A DNA stretch of 64,000 nucleotides from Diphasiastrum complanatum (GCA_029204225.1 CM055095.1:77317030-77381029), one strand, 5' to 3'; positions 44,851 to 57,919 are shown, counted from the first letter of the stretch. Notes: generated from the sequence alone by a model not told the origin. A program made the numbers and translations.

Positions 44851-47609
44851 ATTCCAAAATCTTTTTATTAAGAAAATACTAGATTTAGGAATACTTTCAA
44901 AACATGATTGTTTAACTGAAGTGCAAGATTCAAGTTCTATAAACAACTGGTAATTAAAGACTGAACGCATATCAAAATGACAATAATCTTCAATTACAAA
45001 ACAACTTTAGATTACAATCCAGAATCACATCTAGATACCCAAAGTCCGGTTTAAAATCTATTCAGTTATTATTCTTGGATTCGGTATGATTCGTTATCCA
45101 ATTGAGCGCTCTGGGATACAACCACTATTGAGTTGGGTCTATTCCTTAATTAAAAAACACTCTATCCCAAGAATATTATATATCCAATGCACATAATTTT
45201 AATTGATGAACCCAAATGATTCACTAATCATGCGTCAAGCAATATAGTTCAAAAACCATCAGTTTCTGGTGAATCCACATCACACTGATCGTTTTACCAA
45301 TCAGCTTCATCCTGGAGTAATCAACTACTCAAGTTAATTGCCAATGATTTAGAAATCTGAAATGTCTAGGTGAAGAATTCAATTATACTAGTATAACACC
45401 ACATTTAGACCTTTACCCAAATCATTTATAAGTGAATCCATAAATCTTCTATACAAAGATTTGTTAACTCTGCAAGTATCTGTTAAAACAATACTTGATC
45501 ATATGCTTATGTTCACCAACTTGGTTAAGTGCACCAGATAACCTTAGTAACTAGGACTACACAGTAGATTCATACAAGATTAATCGTGCACATATGAGAA
45601 TAATCTCACTATGACCCAGTACATAAACACATTCTTACCTGGCAGATTCCTCCAAAACCCACATATGCTACTCACATATCTCATTGAGATCTTGTAACTT
45701 AGCTACAAAATATTTTTTATTTCTCATGAGTAAATAACATATCCGAAAAATCTTTGAGACAAATAAGATTCACTCTCAACAGTTTTCCAATCCCACTTAC
45801 CTCTAATCACATAATTTCTCCCACTAATCAACCCCTCTCTGGTCCTAGTACTTAAACTAAGATTAGGTTGACCCAATATAGAACTCTCATACTTAAATTC
45901 TAATCAAACTTACTTCTATTCCAATCAAAATGGAATTAGTAACCTTTGACCTTTTACTGTACTACTTATAGATAATGATTCAAATTCCAAACTTGTTTCA
46001 GATTGTCCACACCATCCCTAGAGAATTTCTCTTTTTCAAAAAGTTCCAATTAGGCATCTTATTCTAAATCTATCCAAAATTACTTCCAAAAAAAGTCTCA
46101 TTTCAATACCACAGTTGGTTATTTTCCAAAAACTATGCAATTCACAGATTCTCAAATAGAATTTTATCCCACCACTTCACCTCTCCTTTTAAAGAAATTA
46201 TAAATTTCAATAAAAGTTAACTGGAAAGATGATATATAAAAATATCTAAATCCAAGAAAAGTCAGTAATAAGTGCTTCCCCTAAAGGATTCACTTTATTA
46301 CAAACATGCCTTCTCCTTCAAATATTTCCAATCTGAGTGATAGAAACTACTACTCCATCGAAATCCATTTATGCAACAGAGATATTCTAGGTTTAAGAAA
46401 TTGAAACATTTTAATCTTAGAATTTATCTGAATTCCAAGTCTATTCACACAAGTAGTAATTTATATGACATAACAGCCTTTCAGAAGAATAACTTCATGT
46501 TGGAAAGAATTCATATAAACTAGTCTGATGTCTTATATTCAAAAAATTATTAAGAAGTAAAGAATCAATTAAAAAAATGAGAAATAGATTTGAGGGCCTC
46601 TGATTTTGTAAATAGTGAGATACCACTTTGGGATCTAGATTAAAACTCAAAATTTTTCAAAATACCCAACATTTGATCGAATGGTTTTCTTCTTTCCCAT
46701 ATCATGACTAGGTACTAAAACACACCATTGATCATCAGATCTTTACAGTCCTAGAATTCTCTTTCCAAAATTACTGCTGTTCCATACCATCAGCTTTTCT
46801 TTCCAAAAAACCCTTAACCGCCTCATCTGATATTCTAGAGATCCACTGATCATCTAGTTGTCCTATATTTATATAAAATATTATCTCTTGTTTTCAAACA
46901 CGGAAGAATTCATTTATTTGGACAACTGGCATGCCATGGTTCACAATTACATTCTAATCTTTTCTGGTTAATAAATAAGCTTCAAATCTCCTACTGATGC
47001 ATCAAATCTAGGGACAAGCTTCTGTCAACTAATAGATCCAATGTAATCTCTGTATCAGATTCCACCTCTAACATCACAATTGACATCCAAAACTGTGGAT
47101 AACTCAATGATTACAAAGATAACAACTATTAATTCAATTAAATGCGATAGCAAGCAATTATTTATTGGGATTTACACAAAATCCTAACGGCAAAATATAT
47201 TTTCTGATTACATTCACTACCTCTGATGGCCACTTTTCTTCCCTCCTTAGAATTTTCAGTTCCTTGAAAATCTTTCAGCTAAGGTATCAAGAAGACGTAA
47301 CGACATTTGAAAATGTTTAAAAATTAATTACTGTAGGAAAAAATCTAAACCAATATCATTTTTGTCCTATACTTAGTCAAAAATCATTTACTAGTATGTG
47401 AAATAGTACTAGTCTGATCTTTGGATATATTTCACCATAGGATTTTACTGGAAATGAAATCAATTTTATAATTCCTATTATTCCGAATTTCCAATAAAAT
47501 TGGACTGTTTTTTCTTTTTATTGACTGATTTGGCATTACTCCACTTATATTGGTTCAAGAATTACTAAAATCCTATGGTGGGATTTTCATTCATGTAATT
47601 TCATATTTT
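44851..47609. other. AT-rich non-coding stretch of 2.8 kb
   Basis: No coding features are seen on either strand. At its right end it joins sequence that matches the LTR at 32848 (inverted). It may therefore be the body of a long minus-strand LTR or of a non-autonomous element. Without an alignment to other copies I cannot place its borders. Confidence 0.45.
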
Positions 47610-47688
47610 GGCGATAGCATGTTTCAGATTTCAGCATGAATAGAAGATCCACATCTACTCTAACATCCATTAACCCTAAGCATTAACA
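47610..47688 (-). repeat. Inverted copy of the LTR start at 32848
   Basis: On the minus strand it begins TGTTAATGCTTAGGG at 47688 and matches 32848-32926 with only a few differences. To the left the two copies diverge. Confidence 0.7.
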
Positions 47689-48268
47689 CTACAACCATTA
47701 ACACTATGATCCACAAGATAGCTTACTCTTTCTCTCTCTCCCTTTCTCTCTCATAAAAAATGTAAAAACATGCAATCCCAATAACACTTAGATCCAACAT
47801 TAGCAAACACAATAAAAGCATGAGAGATGGAGGAAAAGTGATAGAGAACAAGGACATTCATAAATCCATTTCACAAGAGAACCAATCTGCTTTATTGAAA
47901 TGAAGATATGTACATGTGTAGGAAACTCAAGTTGGTCCCTTTCTATAGTAGAGAGGAGGACCATGGCCTCTGAATCCTATTGGTCCAATTCTGCCTCCTA
48001 ACTATTCAAATTTAAAAAAGAGCGGGAATCATTCAAAATTGGAGAGAAACCCAACTTTATTCACTAGCTTGACATTTAGGCCCTGCGACATTAAAAGTCC
48101 CACAAGAAGGCCTAAAGACCTTTTATTGACTTTCTAATTAATCAAATCTCTATGTGATCATCAGGTTGGACTTGCACACACAAAGGTGCCAAATCCCTCT
48201 CACTTATTAACTAGAGTTAGGGTTGCCTTGGGATCCACAAACCCTCCAACAGTATCCCCCACCAAAAC
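47689..48268 (-). repeat. 3' LTR region and polypurine tract of a minus-strand element
   Basis: On the minus strand GTTTTGGTGGGGGATAC (48268-48252) is a polypurine tract, directly followed by TGTTGGAGGGTTTGTGG from 48251, the start of an LTR. The LTR's far end lies somewhere left of 47880; the sequence at 47688 already belongs to another repeat. A CAATAAAG-type signal occurs on the minus strand near 47900. Confidence 0.5.
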
Positions 48269-48458
48269 TGGTGGCGGTCCCACGACTCCTACGAGATGCA
48301 GTTACTGTGGGCTTTTATTTGCATCATGGGCACCTTCTCCATGAAATCGAGTCGGGCAGTGTTGAAATCTAGTTTGTGCGGCAAAAAACAATGATGAGCT
48401 TCGGCGATCCATTTTAAAGTCGTCCAAGCTGTGAATCGAGATTCCTAGGAGCCTCCCA

Positions 48459-49472
48459 TCACTGCAGCACAGAAATATAATCTGGCCACCGACAGCTGAT
48501 CCTAAATACTATCTGACGCCATTGGCTTATTTGGATCGAATGCCATTGTACAATCTTTTCTGGATCTCCTGGTTCAGCAAGATTCATAGGCTGTGTCCTA
48601 GCTAGGCCATCGTAAACATCTTTCGATTCTGGCACTTGTTCTTTGGGTTCACGATGTGCTTTGGGTAACATGATAACCACATCATCTAGTGTATATCGTT
48701 TAAAATGCTCGTGCATATCATGGTGGACTCCATCTGCTTGTTCTTTGTCGAAAGGATTTGTCTTGGATCTTCGCTTAGCCTTCTCAACAGGAATTGATCG
48801 TGGAGGTGATGACTTCTGAGAAGATAAACTCTTCTTTGAAGGTACTGAAGACTTCCTAGATGGTGATGTCTTGCTAGAACTCTGACTTGAGGAATCTTCG
48901 TCAACTTTTCCTTTGCCTTTATCCAATAAGGGTGGCACATTCTTTGAATCAATCTCTTGAGGTGGATTTTCCCATTTTAGGACCGTATTATAATGTTGCT
49001 TGGTTTGTTTCTTTGTCATTGAATCTGTGACCTTGTCGTCTTTCGATATAACCACTTTTGGCGGTTTTATTGTTGGTTCATCAAGAATATTACACACTCC
49101 AAATCTGGTCGGAGCCATATGATTTAGAATCTGCTCATCAGTAAGTTTTGCATTGTCATCATAATTCAAGGCATAACTCACATGAATGAGTTTTTCTTCA
49201 ATCGGTTCTGGTATATGTAGAACATTTGATCAGACAGATCTCGATTCTACTAACAAAGCGCACAGTTTACTTGACAAAGGATGATAAACGAATGCGAACT
49301 CAAAATATTTCTCTTCATAATCAACCTCAAAGGACTCGCGAAATTTATCTTGCTTGAAACTCGAAAGATTCGCGGAATAGTTTCTTGTAGAAGCTCGTGG
49401 TTTCTTGTTGAAGCTCAAAAGATTCACGAACAGAATCTTGTCGTGAAATTTTGTTTCTTGTTCAAAGATCAC
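48459..49472 (-). pseudogene. Serine/lysine-rich retroelement ORF upstream of the polypurine tract
   Basis: The main frame (49181-48459, 240 codons) is open. A second open piece, 49472-49230, is in the same frame upstream and separated by one TGA. The product has an acidic N-terminal part (SYALNYDDNAKLTDEQILNH) and a KPPKVVISKDDKVTD segment. A low-complexity serine and lysine region follows (SSQSSSKTSPSRKSSVPSKK), then a basic AKRRSKTNPF patch. It lies just before the polypurine tract and LTR of a minus-strand element. It could be a Gag-like or extra ORF of a gypsy-type element. I do not recognise a catalytic domain. Confidence 0.45.
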
Positions 49473-49630
49473 CTGTCACGAACAGTTCGCGAAATAATCT
49501 GAATTCTTCTTCAAGCTCAAAGACTGTCGTCTGGCGTGAACAATTCGCGAAAGAAAAAGTTGTAATGAAGAGACAAACTGTTGTGGCATCCATCAACAAG
49601 CCGCATCTGGAGTTATTCAAAAAATAAAAG
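49473..49630 (+). other. Leader region of the plus-strand Copia element
   Basis: Short TTCGCGAA-like words and CACGAACAGTTCGCG repeat between 49340 and 49560, partly overlapping the minus-strand frame. The region precedes the Copia Gag start at 49631 and probably is LTR or leader. Confidence 0.4.
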
Positions 49631-51480
49631 ATGTCTTCGATCAGCAATATTCAGGCTAAGATCACTACGATCTTGAATCCAGACGGTTCAAACTATTTGA
49701 TTTGGAAATTAAAGACCACTCATATTGAAGGGCAAAAGTCTATGGCAATGTGTAGAACAATAGAGGAGAAGCCAATAGCTACTCCTGGCAAAAAACTTCG
49801 AGAATGGAGTTTGATAAATGACAAAGCTATAGCAATTATTGCATCTTCAGTGCATGACAATATAATGCTAGATCTTACATCAATTTCGAATGCAAAAGAT
49901 TTATGGGAAGAGTTGCAAACCAAGAATGAGACTCGATCTCATAACCAGATCATATGCTTGGAAGGCCAATTAGCTTACCTACAGTGGGACGACATAGACT
50001 TGACCACATTCGTACGAAAGATTAAATATCTATCTATTTCTTTGCAGAATTCTGGTGCGGAAAATGCAATTTCAAAGAAAAAATAGCTTAGATATTTTCT
50101 TCGATCTCTATCCACGTCATTCCACACAAGTCAAACCATATTGGTGAAAGATGCAACAATGACACTTCAAAAGGCAATAGACGGAGTTAAAGAGGAAGTA
50201 GAAGCTCGTGAACGCTATGACAACAATGGTGATTCCGAAAATGCTCTATTTACTCAGAAGAATAAATCTTCTAAGAAGTCTAAGTTTAAGAGGAGTCGTC
50301 TAAAAAGAATGAGTCTCAGACAAATGATCAACAATCTGGAAAACAACAGAAAAATTATGGTGATAAGAAGATTTGCAACAGATGCAAAAGATCAAGTCAC
50401 ACAAAAGACAAGTGTTGGTTAAATCCAAAGATCGAATGCATTCATTGTCATAAATGGGGTCATGCAACAATAGACTGTTATTAGAATCCCTTAAACAAAA
50501 AGGAGCAGAATTGAAGCGAACCTTCAGATTCAAACTATGTCGAAGACAAAGCAGAATGCTTTAGAGCAGCAGAAGACAAGACAACAAGGAACTCAGCAGC
50601 TTATGTTAGTGCTAATCAATGTCGTTCAATAGATTCTAAAATTTGAGAAGTAGTACTTGATTTGGGAGCCACCTCACATTTTGTTTCCTCGAAACAAATA
50701 TTATCTGAGTACAAGAAGACGAATTATTCAAGATTCATTATACTTGGAGACGGTTCTAAGCACGTGGTTGATGAAACTGGTGTAATATGGCTGGACATGA
50801 ATCAGAGTGACAAGAAATTGGAGGAAGTTTTCTATGTCCCTACTCTTGACAAAGATCTTCTATCTGTAGCAAAGATAGTCGATACAGGCATGTCAGTACA
50901 CCTCTATTTGCTGAATCAAATGCCTATATCAAGCATGTCCAAAATGGAATAATCATTCTAGCTGTCTATGTTGATGACACGCTTATCTTCTCAAGAAGAG
51001 ATAAGTTAATTTCAGATTTCACAAGAGACATTTCTAAAATATTTGAGATCACTGACCTAGGAGAAGCTAAAATCTATCTAGGCTTGCAGATCCAAAGAGA
51101 CTTTGAAGGTGGTAAGTTGTATCTTCACCAACAAAAGTACACTCAAAAGAGTATTGAAGACTTCAACATGTTCAAATGCAAAGGTGTGCATACTCCCATG
51201 ATACCTGGAACAATACTAATCAAGGCAGATTGTCCGTAGACTCTTGAGGAAGAGAAGCGAATGGCCAATACACCCTATCGTAGGCTGATTCGATCATTGT
51301 CATATCTAGCAGACAACACCAGACTTGATATAGCATTTGCTATCTATAGGCTGAGCCAATTTAATCAGAACCCAGGATCATTGCATTGGAAGTTAGCGAA
51401 AAGAGTACTACAATATCTCCAAGAAATGAAAGACTATGGACTGTGTTATTCGAAGGAAGCTAGATTTCACATCGAATCTT
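49631..51480 (+). pseudogene. Copia element: Gag, zinc knuckles, protease, deleted Pol
   Basis: Gag starts at 49631 (MSSISNIQAKITTILNPDGS), with the NYLIWKLKTTHIEG and LWEELQTKNETRSHNQI blocks of plant Copia Gag. After a TAG near 50084 and a frameshift near 50330, two zinc knuckles follow: CNRCKRSSHTKDKC and CIHCHKWGHATIDC. The protease has LDLGATSHF, where the catalytic DSG serine is leucine; the aspartate remains. At about 50930 the sequence jumps over integrase and most of reverse transcriptase to VYVDDTLIFSRR. It then runs through TDLGEAKIYLGLQI to a truncated RNase H at 51480, where a LINE fragment begins on the other strand. Confidence 0.85.
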
Positions 51481-51481
51481 A

Positions 51482-51841
51482 CATCGCAGCTCTAGAAACA
51501 GAGTTAAAGGAATTGGAAACATCCACTTGGAGAACAACTCGGTCAAGATGGAGATCAAGCATGGCACGCAAACCATGAATGACAGCTTCACAGCAGCCAA
51601 GAGTAGAGATGCCAAACTGATGAGGGGAGAGAAAAGAGACAAAAATATGATGAAACTGAAAACAGATAGAGTGACTAACAAGGCAGAGGAGGACTTCACC
51701 AACAGGGATGGGATAGACGCCACCTGAGGCTTTAGTCATGGCGATCAAACGAGATGCAGACAAAAGATGTGCAACAGAAGAAGGAAAGTTACCAGAGGCG
51801 ATAAAAGAGCATATCTGAAAGAGTTGAACAAAGACACTCAT
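51482..51841 (-). pseudogene. LINE-type reverse transcriptase fragment
   Basis: The frame of 120 codons is open. It shows SASRLIAMTKASGGVYPIPV (usually GGVRPIAVGE), a GISTLGCCEAVIHGLRAMLD block and VVLQVDVSNSFNSVSRAAM. That is the first catalytic aspartate region (D.SNAFN) of non-LTR reverse transcriptases. It is a fragment of about 120 residues without endonuclease or the second catalytic motif. Its 3' end joins the Copia RNase H directly at 51480, so one replaced or cut the other. Confidence 0.7.
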
Positions 51842-52140
51842 TAGAGGAGTTCTAAATCCAAAATGGGCCCTTTGTAAAGGTTCTCTTTCTATATTTTCTC
51901 AAATTTTTCATACACATGGACCAATCAAAATACTCAAATTTGAAATCTATGTAACGTAATTTTTTGAGTCCACATTAAAAATGGCATAATGTTTAATGGT
52001 AAGTCCGATTTTAGCAGAGTTTAGTGCGTTGAAAAGCGCTCGACGAGGCTTCCAATGATATGTTACATGACATACTTCTGAGCTATGGTTAAAAATTTAT
52101 GGAAAGTCAAAGCTATTAGTTGAAACTAATGTTATAATAT

Positions 52141-53910
52141 AATTTTGAATTTTTCCAAGATCTTGCATCTTGAATTCTTTTCCAAGTGCAATTTTGGCTT
52201 CTTCAACTAAATTGATACAACTTCTTGTCAGGATAATATCATCAACATAAATGAGAAGAATGACAATATCTCTATCATAAAACTTGACTTACAAGGAAGG
52301 ATCATAGTTACTAAGATTGAATCCTAATGAGTCAAGAGAAGTGTTAAGTTGAGAATACCACGATCTTGGAGCTTGCTTTAGTCCATAGAGACTTTTGAAG
52401 AGCAAGCAAACTTTGGCCTTGTCTTGGATGAACCCAAGGGGTTGATCCATACAAATTTCTTCTTCTAGATATCCATTTAAAAATGCATTTGAGACATCTA
52501 GTTGAAAAACTTTCCATTTGAAAAAATAAGCAATAGAAATGATGATTCTAATTGATACCATCTTTGCAACTGGAGCAAAAGTCTCCTCATAATCAAGTCC
52601 ATGAACTTGAGCAAAACCCTTTGCACAAAGTCTTGTCTTGTACTTGTTGATTGTGCCATCTTAATTATATTTGACTCGAAAAACACATTTGCAACCAATT
52701 GTGTGCTTGTTGGATGGAAGATCCACAAGATCCCATGTCTTGTTGGCAATCAATGCATCATATTCCTCCTTCATGGCTAGAAACCATTCTTTTGAGTTGA
52801 GTGCATCATATACATCCTTTGGCTCATCATGTAAAACAAAATAAGCATAATTAGTGGAGTTGAGTACCACTTGCTTGCCTTTATCTCCATGTGTAATCCT
52901 CTTAAGCTCGGATCTTTCTCTTTGTGATCTCCTTGGTGAAAAAATTCGAGGTGACTCCTCTTCAATTCTCGGCCCCATCTCTCCATGATAATCTTCAAGG
53001 GTGATGATAGGAGAATCCTTTTGAGAATCTTTGATCGCGGCCTCATCAAAGATGTATTTTTGATTCTCATGGAAAATAACATCTCTACTCTCAAATGTAA
53101 CTGAGGTAGAGGGAACATAAATGTAACTGAGGTAGAGGGAACATAAATTCTGTATGCCTTCAGATTGTTGGATGAGTATCCAACCATGATCCCTTTGACT
53201 GAATTTGGATCATCTCTTTTCCTTTATTCCAAGGGTACATGAACAAAGCAAGCACATCCAAAAACTCTAAGGTGATCAACCTTAGGTTTCTTCTTAAACA
53301 AGACTTCATATGGTGATCTTCCTGCAAGTGCATTGTGAGGTAATCTATTGCACAAATAATTTGCACAATTAATTGCTTCTCCCCAATATTCAATAGGCAA
53401 AGAAACTTCAACTCGAATTGCTTTAGCACATTCACATAGGAATCGAATTTTTCTTCCAGCAACCCCATTCTGAGATGGAGAATAAGCACAAGAAAATTCT
53501 CTCTTAATCCCTTCAACCTCACAATAATCATAGAACTTGTTGGAGATGTATTCACCTCCTCCATCACATCTCAAAGTCTTAACTTTGAAAGAAAACTGTT
53601 TCTCAACATAAGCTTTGAAAACTAGGAAGTGTTCAAACACCATAGCTTTTGAAGAAAGTAGGTACAACCAAGTATATCTTGTAAAATCATCAATGAAGGT
53701 AACAAAACAAGTTGCACCACCAATACTTTATGAGGAAGAAAAATGAACATCCGAGTGAACTAATTCCAAAGGATGAGAAGTCTTACTAGAACACTTTTGA
53801 TATGGCTTTCTATGTGATTTTGCAATTGCACAAGCCTCACAAGGCTTGATATCCTTCATGGATGACATTGCAGAATAAATGCTCTTCTAAAATCACAAAG
53901 ATTTATGAAT
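52141..53910 (-). pseudogene. Copia Pol: pre-integrase end, integrase, reverse transcriptase
   Basis: Coding runs right to left. It starts with KPCEACAIAKSHRKPYQKC (zinc-binding end) near 53880. Integrase has HSDVHFSSS, LRCDGGGEYISN and SPSQNGVAGRK, where the last position is G instead of E. The linker reads KPKVDHLRVFGCACFVHVPL. Reverse transcriptase has WDLVDLPSNKHTIGCK, GLDYEETFAPVAKM, QLDVSNAFLNGYLEEEI and LIYVDDIILT (near 52240). It breaks off at about 52141, so RNase H and the 3' LTR are missing. Frame shifts occur near 53225, 53090, 52780 and 52660. A 26 bp tandem duplication interrupts the frame at 53094-53146. Confidence 0.88.
53094..53146. repeat. 26 bp tandem duplication within Copia Pol
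   Basis: The unit starting AAATGTAACTGAGGTAGAGG occurs twice in direct succession. It adds 26 bases to the coding sequence and so shifts the frame. Confidence 0.85.
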
Positions 53911-54520
53911 TTTAAAGATCTATGAAAGGCCTAAAGCTCACAAGATTTCCAATAGCCTTGTCTCTATCAAACTAGCACACAAGCTTGAATGATACACAAT
54001 TAGATCTTGACAAAAATTCCTAGCTTTCACTCTCACAAAAAAAATTTGCTTTACACTTTTCTTAGAGATTTCACTTCAACTAAGGATCTGAACAAAAATT
54101 TGCTTTACACTTTTCTTAGATCTGATCTTAAACTCCAAAAAGAAATGCTTCAACGATCCAAAACTCTATTTGGTCATAGGCATTAGCTAGATTGAATCTA
54201 GATCAATACTATGTTCAAAAAGCACTAAATTTGGACTAGAATTGAGATTATAGGACCAAAAAACACAAGGTAACTTGAAATGAAAGTTGTTGTATGGTTT
54301 CACACGTGTGAAAAGTACATACACATCCTCCAAGTCGAATTGATCCAAATAGAAACAGCTATCACTCTAGATGAACTCGCCCTCACTAGTATTGGCCAAA
54401 AACAAATTTTGCCAATGATCTTTGCAAGTTTTATGAATCAAATGATCACTCTCTTACTCGGCTTCGATTTGCTAATAAAATTTCAATTTTAGGACATTAA
54501 TAATTGTACTTAACAATCGT
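53911..54520 (-). repeat. Probable Copia 5' region and LTR (borders unclear)
   Basis: This non-coding region follows the 5' truncated Copia Pol. It carries TTCACACGTGTGAA at 54299-54312, the palindrome found in other Copia LTRs of the window. A 28-base phrase around ACAAAAATTTGCTTTACACT recurs near 54050 and 54090. Confidence 0.4.
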
Positions 54521-56985
54521 AGAGAGTTATTGGTTGCTTATCATTGCATTGACATAACTTGTAAAAACTATGAGGGAGAGGTTGTTGAAATGGGACAATG
54601 GACATGGAAAAGGAGGTCAGGATATTCTATAATAGATTCTCAAAGGGGTGAGTTTCATTTTTCATATGAAGCTGAGAGATGTTAGAAGGGTGGGAGGGTG
54701 GCATCCACTCGCAAGAGCGGATAGGATCCATGGCTACGGGAAAGCAAAAAATATTTTGTGTGCTTGCAATAAAGAAAAGTAGGTAAGACGAAATAAGGTG
54801 AAGAGCTTAGATGAGAAGGAGTTGGAGTGGGATTCACAATGATTGGAATTGCACAAGAGAGAGAAAAAATCTAAGTTTTTTTCCATGGATTAAGAGGATG
54901 GACCAAGTGTTTGTCTCACAATTTTCAAAAGTCAATATGTGTCACACAAGAAGAGCTGGTTTGAGATTACTCAATCCCAATATCATCATACACTAAGTGG
55001 GGAGGAAATGAAATGGCAAGGAAAGGGACAGGGAGATAGCATGCATCATTGTTGTTGTTATCAAGTTTACTTACCACCATTTCTACTAAAAATTGCTCAA
55101 CATATACTAGGCCTATTTTTATCAATTTGATGAGTGACTAGTAAAATTTGGGTCCCATTGTTATAATTAAGTTGGATAAGTGACATTAGAGACCCAAGCT
55201 CAAATCTTGACATGCATGCACAAAGGAACACCTCCGAGCCCATTGACTCCAAAACTTAGAAGCTTTGCACTCTTGCCTATCTATGTGTTTGTAACTTTAT
55301 ACACAATGTAATTATAATTGTAGTATAAAAACATTGCAATGCTACATGTCACAATGTTAACTTGTTTCATTCGTACATTATCACACAATACAATCTCTTC
55401 CATCTTAAAACATGAATTAGTGTATAATTGATTCTATTACATTGATTGATTTTCTTAAACTATAACAATTTAGTTAAGTTGTTTATTCTATGAAAGAGGC
55501 TTTTCCAAAAAAAAATTAATGTCAAAAAAATGGTTGGATGACTAGTAACTTCTTCTATGTGGCATGATTTCCAAGTGACATGAGGTAGCAAATTTTTGGA
55601 GTATACAATTTTGGCTAGGATGTCAAAGAAGAACAAGAGATACATTAACAAATATTCATCATTTGATAGCTTGGGAATTCATAGCTAATTAAATATAGTA
55701 AAAAGATTGCTTGCAACGCCAAACATTCCTTGAGAAATCTCACCTCTAGCCATATAATATTAAAATTCATTTAGGTTTGTCTAATGTATAAAGAGAAATT
55801 ATATATTGCCAAATGATTTTCGTGTTTTAAAACTTGGATTTTGATTTGAGTGTAAATGATAAGTTAGTCCTAATGATGCATGGTAAATTGAATATTGCAA
55901 GTTCTCTTGTCTATTCATAGAACTAGGACCACAAATGGGCCATAATATTATCTTCTCTTAAAAATTGACATTTGAAACACGAAGAACTAAACATGCATGA
56001 AAGAATTAGGACCACTCTTGAAATTTTGGAGAATTTTTTGAGTAAATGAAAGTGACTATTTGATTATGCCAATGTTGGACCTTAGAACGTGTATTTAAGA
56101 TAAGGTGTCTCAAAATACTATTTTTTAATGCGTTATCCTATTATTTTTTTATGCTTTAGAATCCTATTATTAATGTAAAACGAGTTGCCAATAGTTTTCA
56201 TATACCGAAGAAGATGTCCCAAGGAAGTTTCTAAAGTGACCATGTTAAATGCAAACAAGTTAGTCATCACTACGTGAACTAGGCAAGTAATATTAAGTTC
56301 AATACAAACAAGAGCTAGATTATTTGGAGGATTTAATAACACAATATATTTTGATTACTTATACGGGGCCACAAAATGATGGATTATCGGTTACATTTTT
56401 TACATTCATTACTTTTGCATATCAAGGATTCATTTTGACACATAAGGACCACCTAAAATTTTAGAAAAACTTATGAATAATTACCAAAAGCAACTTCTAA
56501 AAGTGTTGAACTTTGGCACAAAAATGTTCTAAGCATAATGCCATTATCCATGAGAAATCTTTAAAGAAAAAAATCATGCCATCGTTGCACTCCTTTTTTC
56601 TTTATGGACACCATTATTGCTATAATGTTGATGACCAAAAATAAGATTCCTTGATAATGTAGGCCTTTTCCAATATATGCTCCTACAAGTCGTTAATCTG
56701 ATTGCAAAATTGGCAATTCACATAGGTCTATTGATCAATAAAGTAATGGAAAGGAAAAGCAAGAGCAACTCTCCACACAAGCATTAGCCAAATCACTATA
56801 TATCTCTAAAAGTAATAATTACAGGCTAAATAGTGATTAGGGCTTTGAGTAGGTACCAGCCCATCAATCTAGTGGTCTAAAGAGAAAAAAATCACCAAAG
56901 AAACAATTAATCATTGCATTTCTAGTTATCTCTCTCAATGATTAACGCTCACTAAGCTAGCATGACATTCATGAAACATGCCTCC
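54521..56985. other. Non-coding stretch of 2.5 kb
   Basis: No recognisable coding or RNA genes. A phrase at 56495-56540 (AGTGTTGAACTTTGGC...) recurs with few changes at 59157-59200. The two copies flank the NAC pseudogene segment in the same orientation. Confidence 0.5.
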
Positions 56986-57254
56986 ATTTTTTCAAAAGTT
57001 TGAAGAGAATATAACGGCTTTTCAGAATGTTAGCATGTCGAGGTGGCTATCTCCATCGAGCCTGTATTCGTGCCCAGTTGGTCTTTTCTCCTCTAGGAGC
57101 TCTACCGATGTAGAATACAAGCCTTTTTTTCCATCCAATCAAGCTACAAGAACGCGAGCTGAAGATGCCTCGATCCTTGCCTGTGGCTTTCCAGTAGCCA
57201 GCTCACATGGATTGGTTGGATCACGTGCCACTTGGATACTTCCTATCACGTAAA

Positions 57255-57779
57255 GTCAGTTTTTAAATTTTTACAAAGGAAATGGTGGTGCCTCACGGAA
57301 CGTAAACTGTGGGGCAAATTTTTTTTTGACAAATTTTTTTTACAAGCACCTTCCGGACTCCAGAAGGTGCACGTAAAAAAATTCACTTTTTTTTACATGC
57401 ACCTTCCGCCCGGAAGGTGTGTGTAAAAAAAAATTTACGTCAAAAAAAAAATGTAAAAACAAAATTCACGCAAGGGAAGGGCCGGCTCCTCGGCCTTTCC
57501 ACCCGCGGAAGAATGTGTGCCCTCAGGCCTCCGCCCTCGAGCGCACAATCTTCCGGGACGGAAGGGCCTCGGAGCAGGACCTCCCGGAAGGTGCATGTAA
57601 AAAAAAATTTACGTCAAAAAAAAATGTAAAAACAAAATTCACGCAAGGGAAGGGCCGGCTCCTCGGCCTTTCCACCCGCGGAAGAATGTGTGCCCTCAGG
57701 CCTCCGCCCTCGAGCGCACAATCTTCCGGGACGGAAGGGCCTCGGAGCAGGACCTCCCCCCCCCCCCCCCCCCCCCCCA
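57255..57779. mobile_element. GC-rich insertion in NAC exon 2, with 174 bp tandem unit
   Basis: About 525 bases separate two adjacent codons of the NAC exon. The insert has a unit of about 174 bases repeated (57412-57585 and from 57586). It has hairpins built from GCACCTTCCGG and its complement, A-rich and T-rich runs, and a 23-base C run (57756-57778) at one border. CTT occurs at both joints. It is much more GC-rich than its surroundings. No open frame has recognisable function. It resembles a small non-autonomous element of unknown type. Confidence 0.6.
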
Positions 57780-57876
57780 AGCTAGAATAGTATCGATTCT
57801 TTTCTCCTCTCTTACTTACCCCTGCCACAATGGATTGTTTCAAAAACTCTCTCTCTCTCATTATCCCTGCTTGCTT

Positions 57877-57877
<1 letters not shown>

Positions 57878-57916
<39 letters not shown>
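57878..57916. repeat. CT microsatellite in the NAC pseudogene intron
   Basis: About 19 CT units. A second CT run lies at 58108-58134, near the pseudogene's exon 1 donor. Confidence 0.9.
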
Positions 57917-57919
<3 letters not shown>

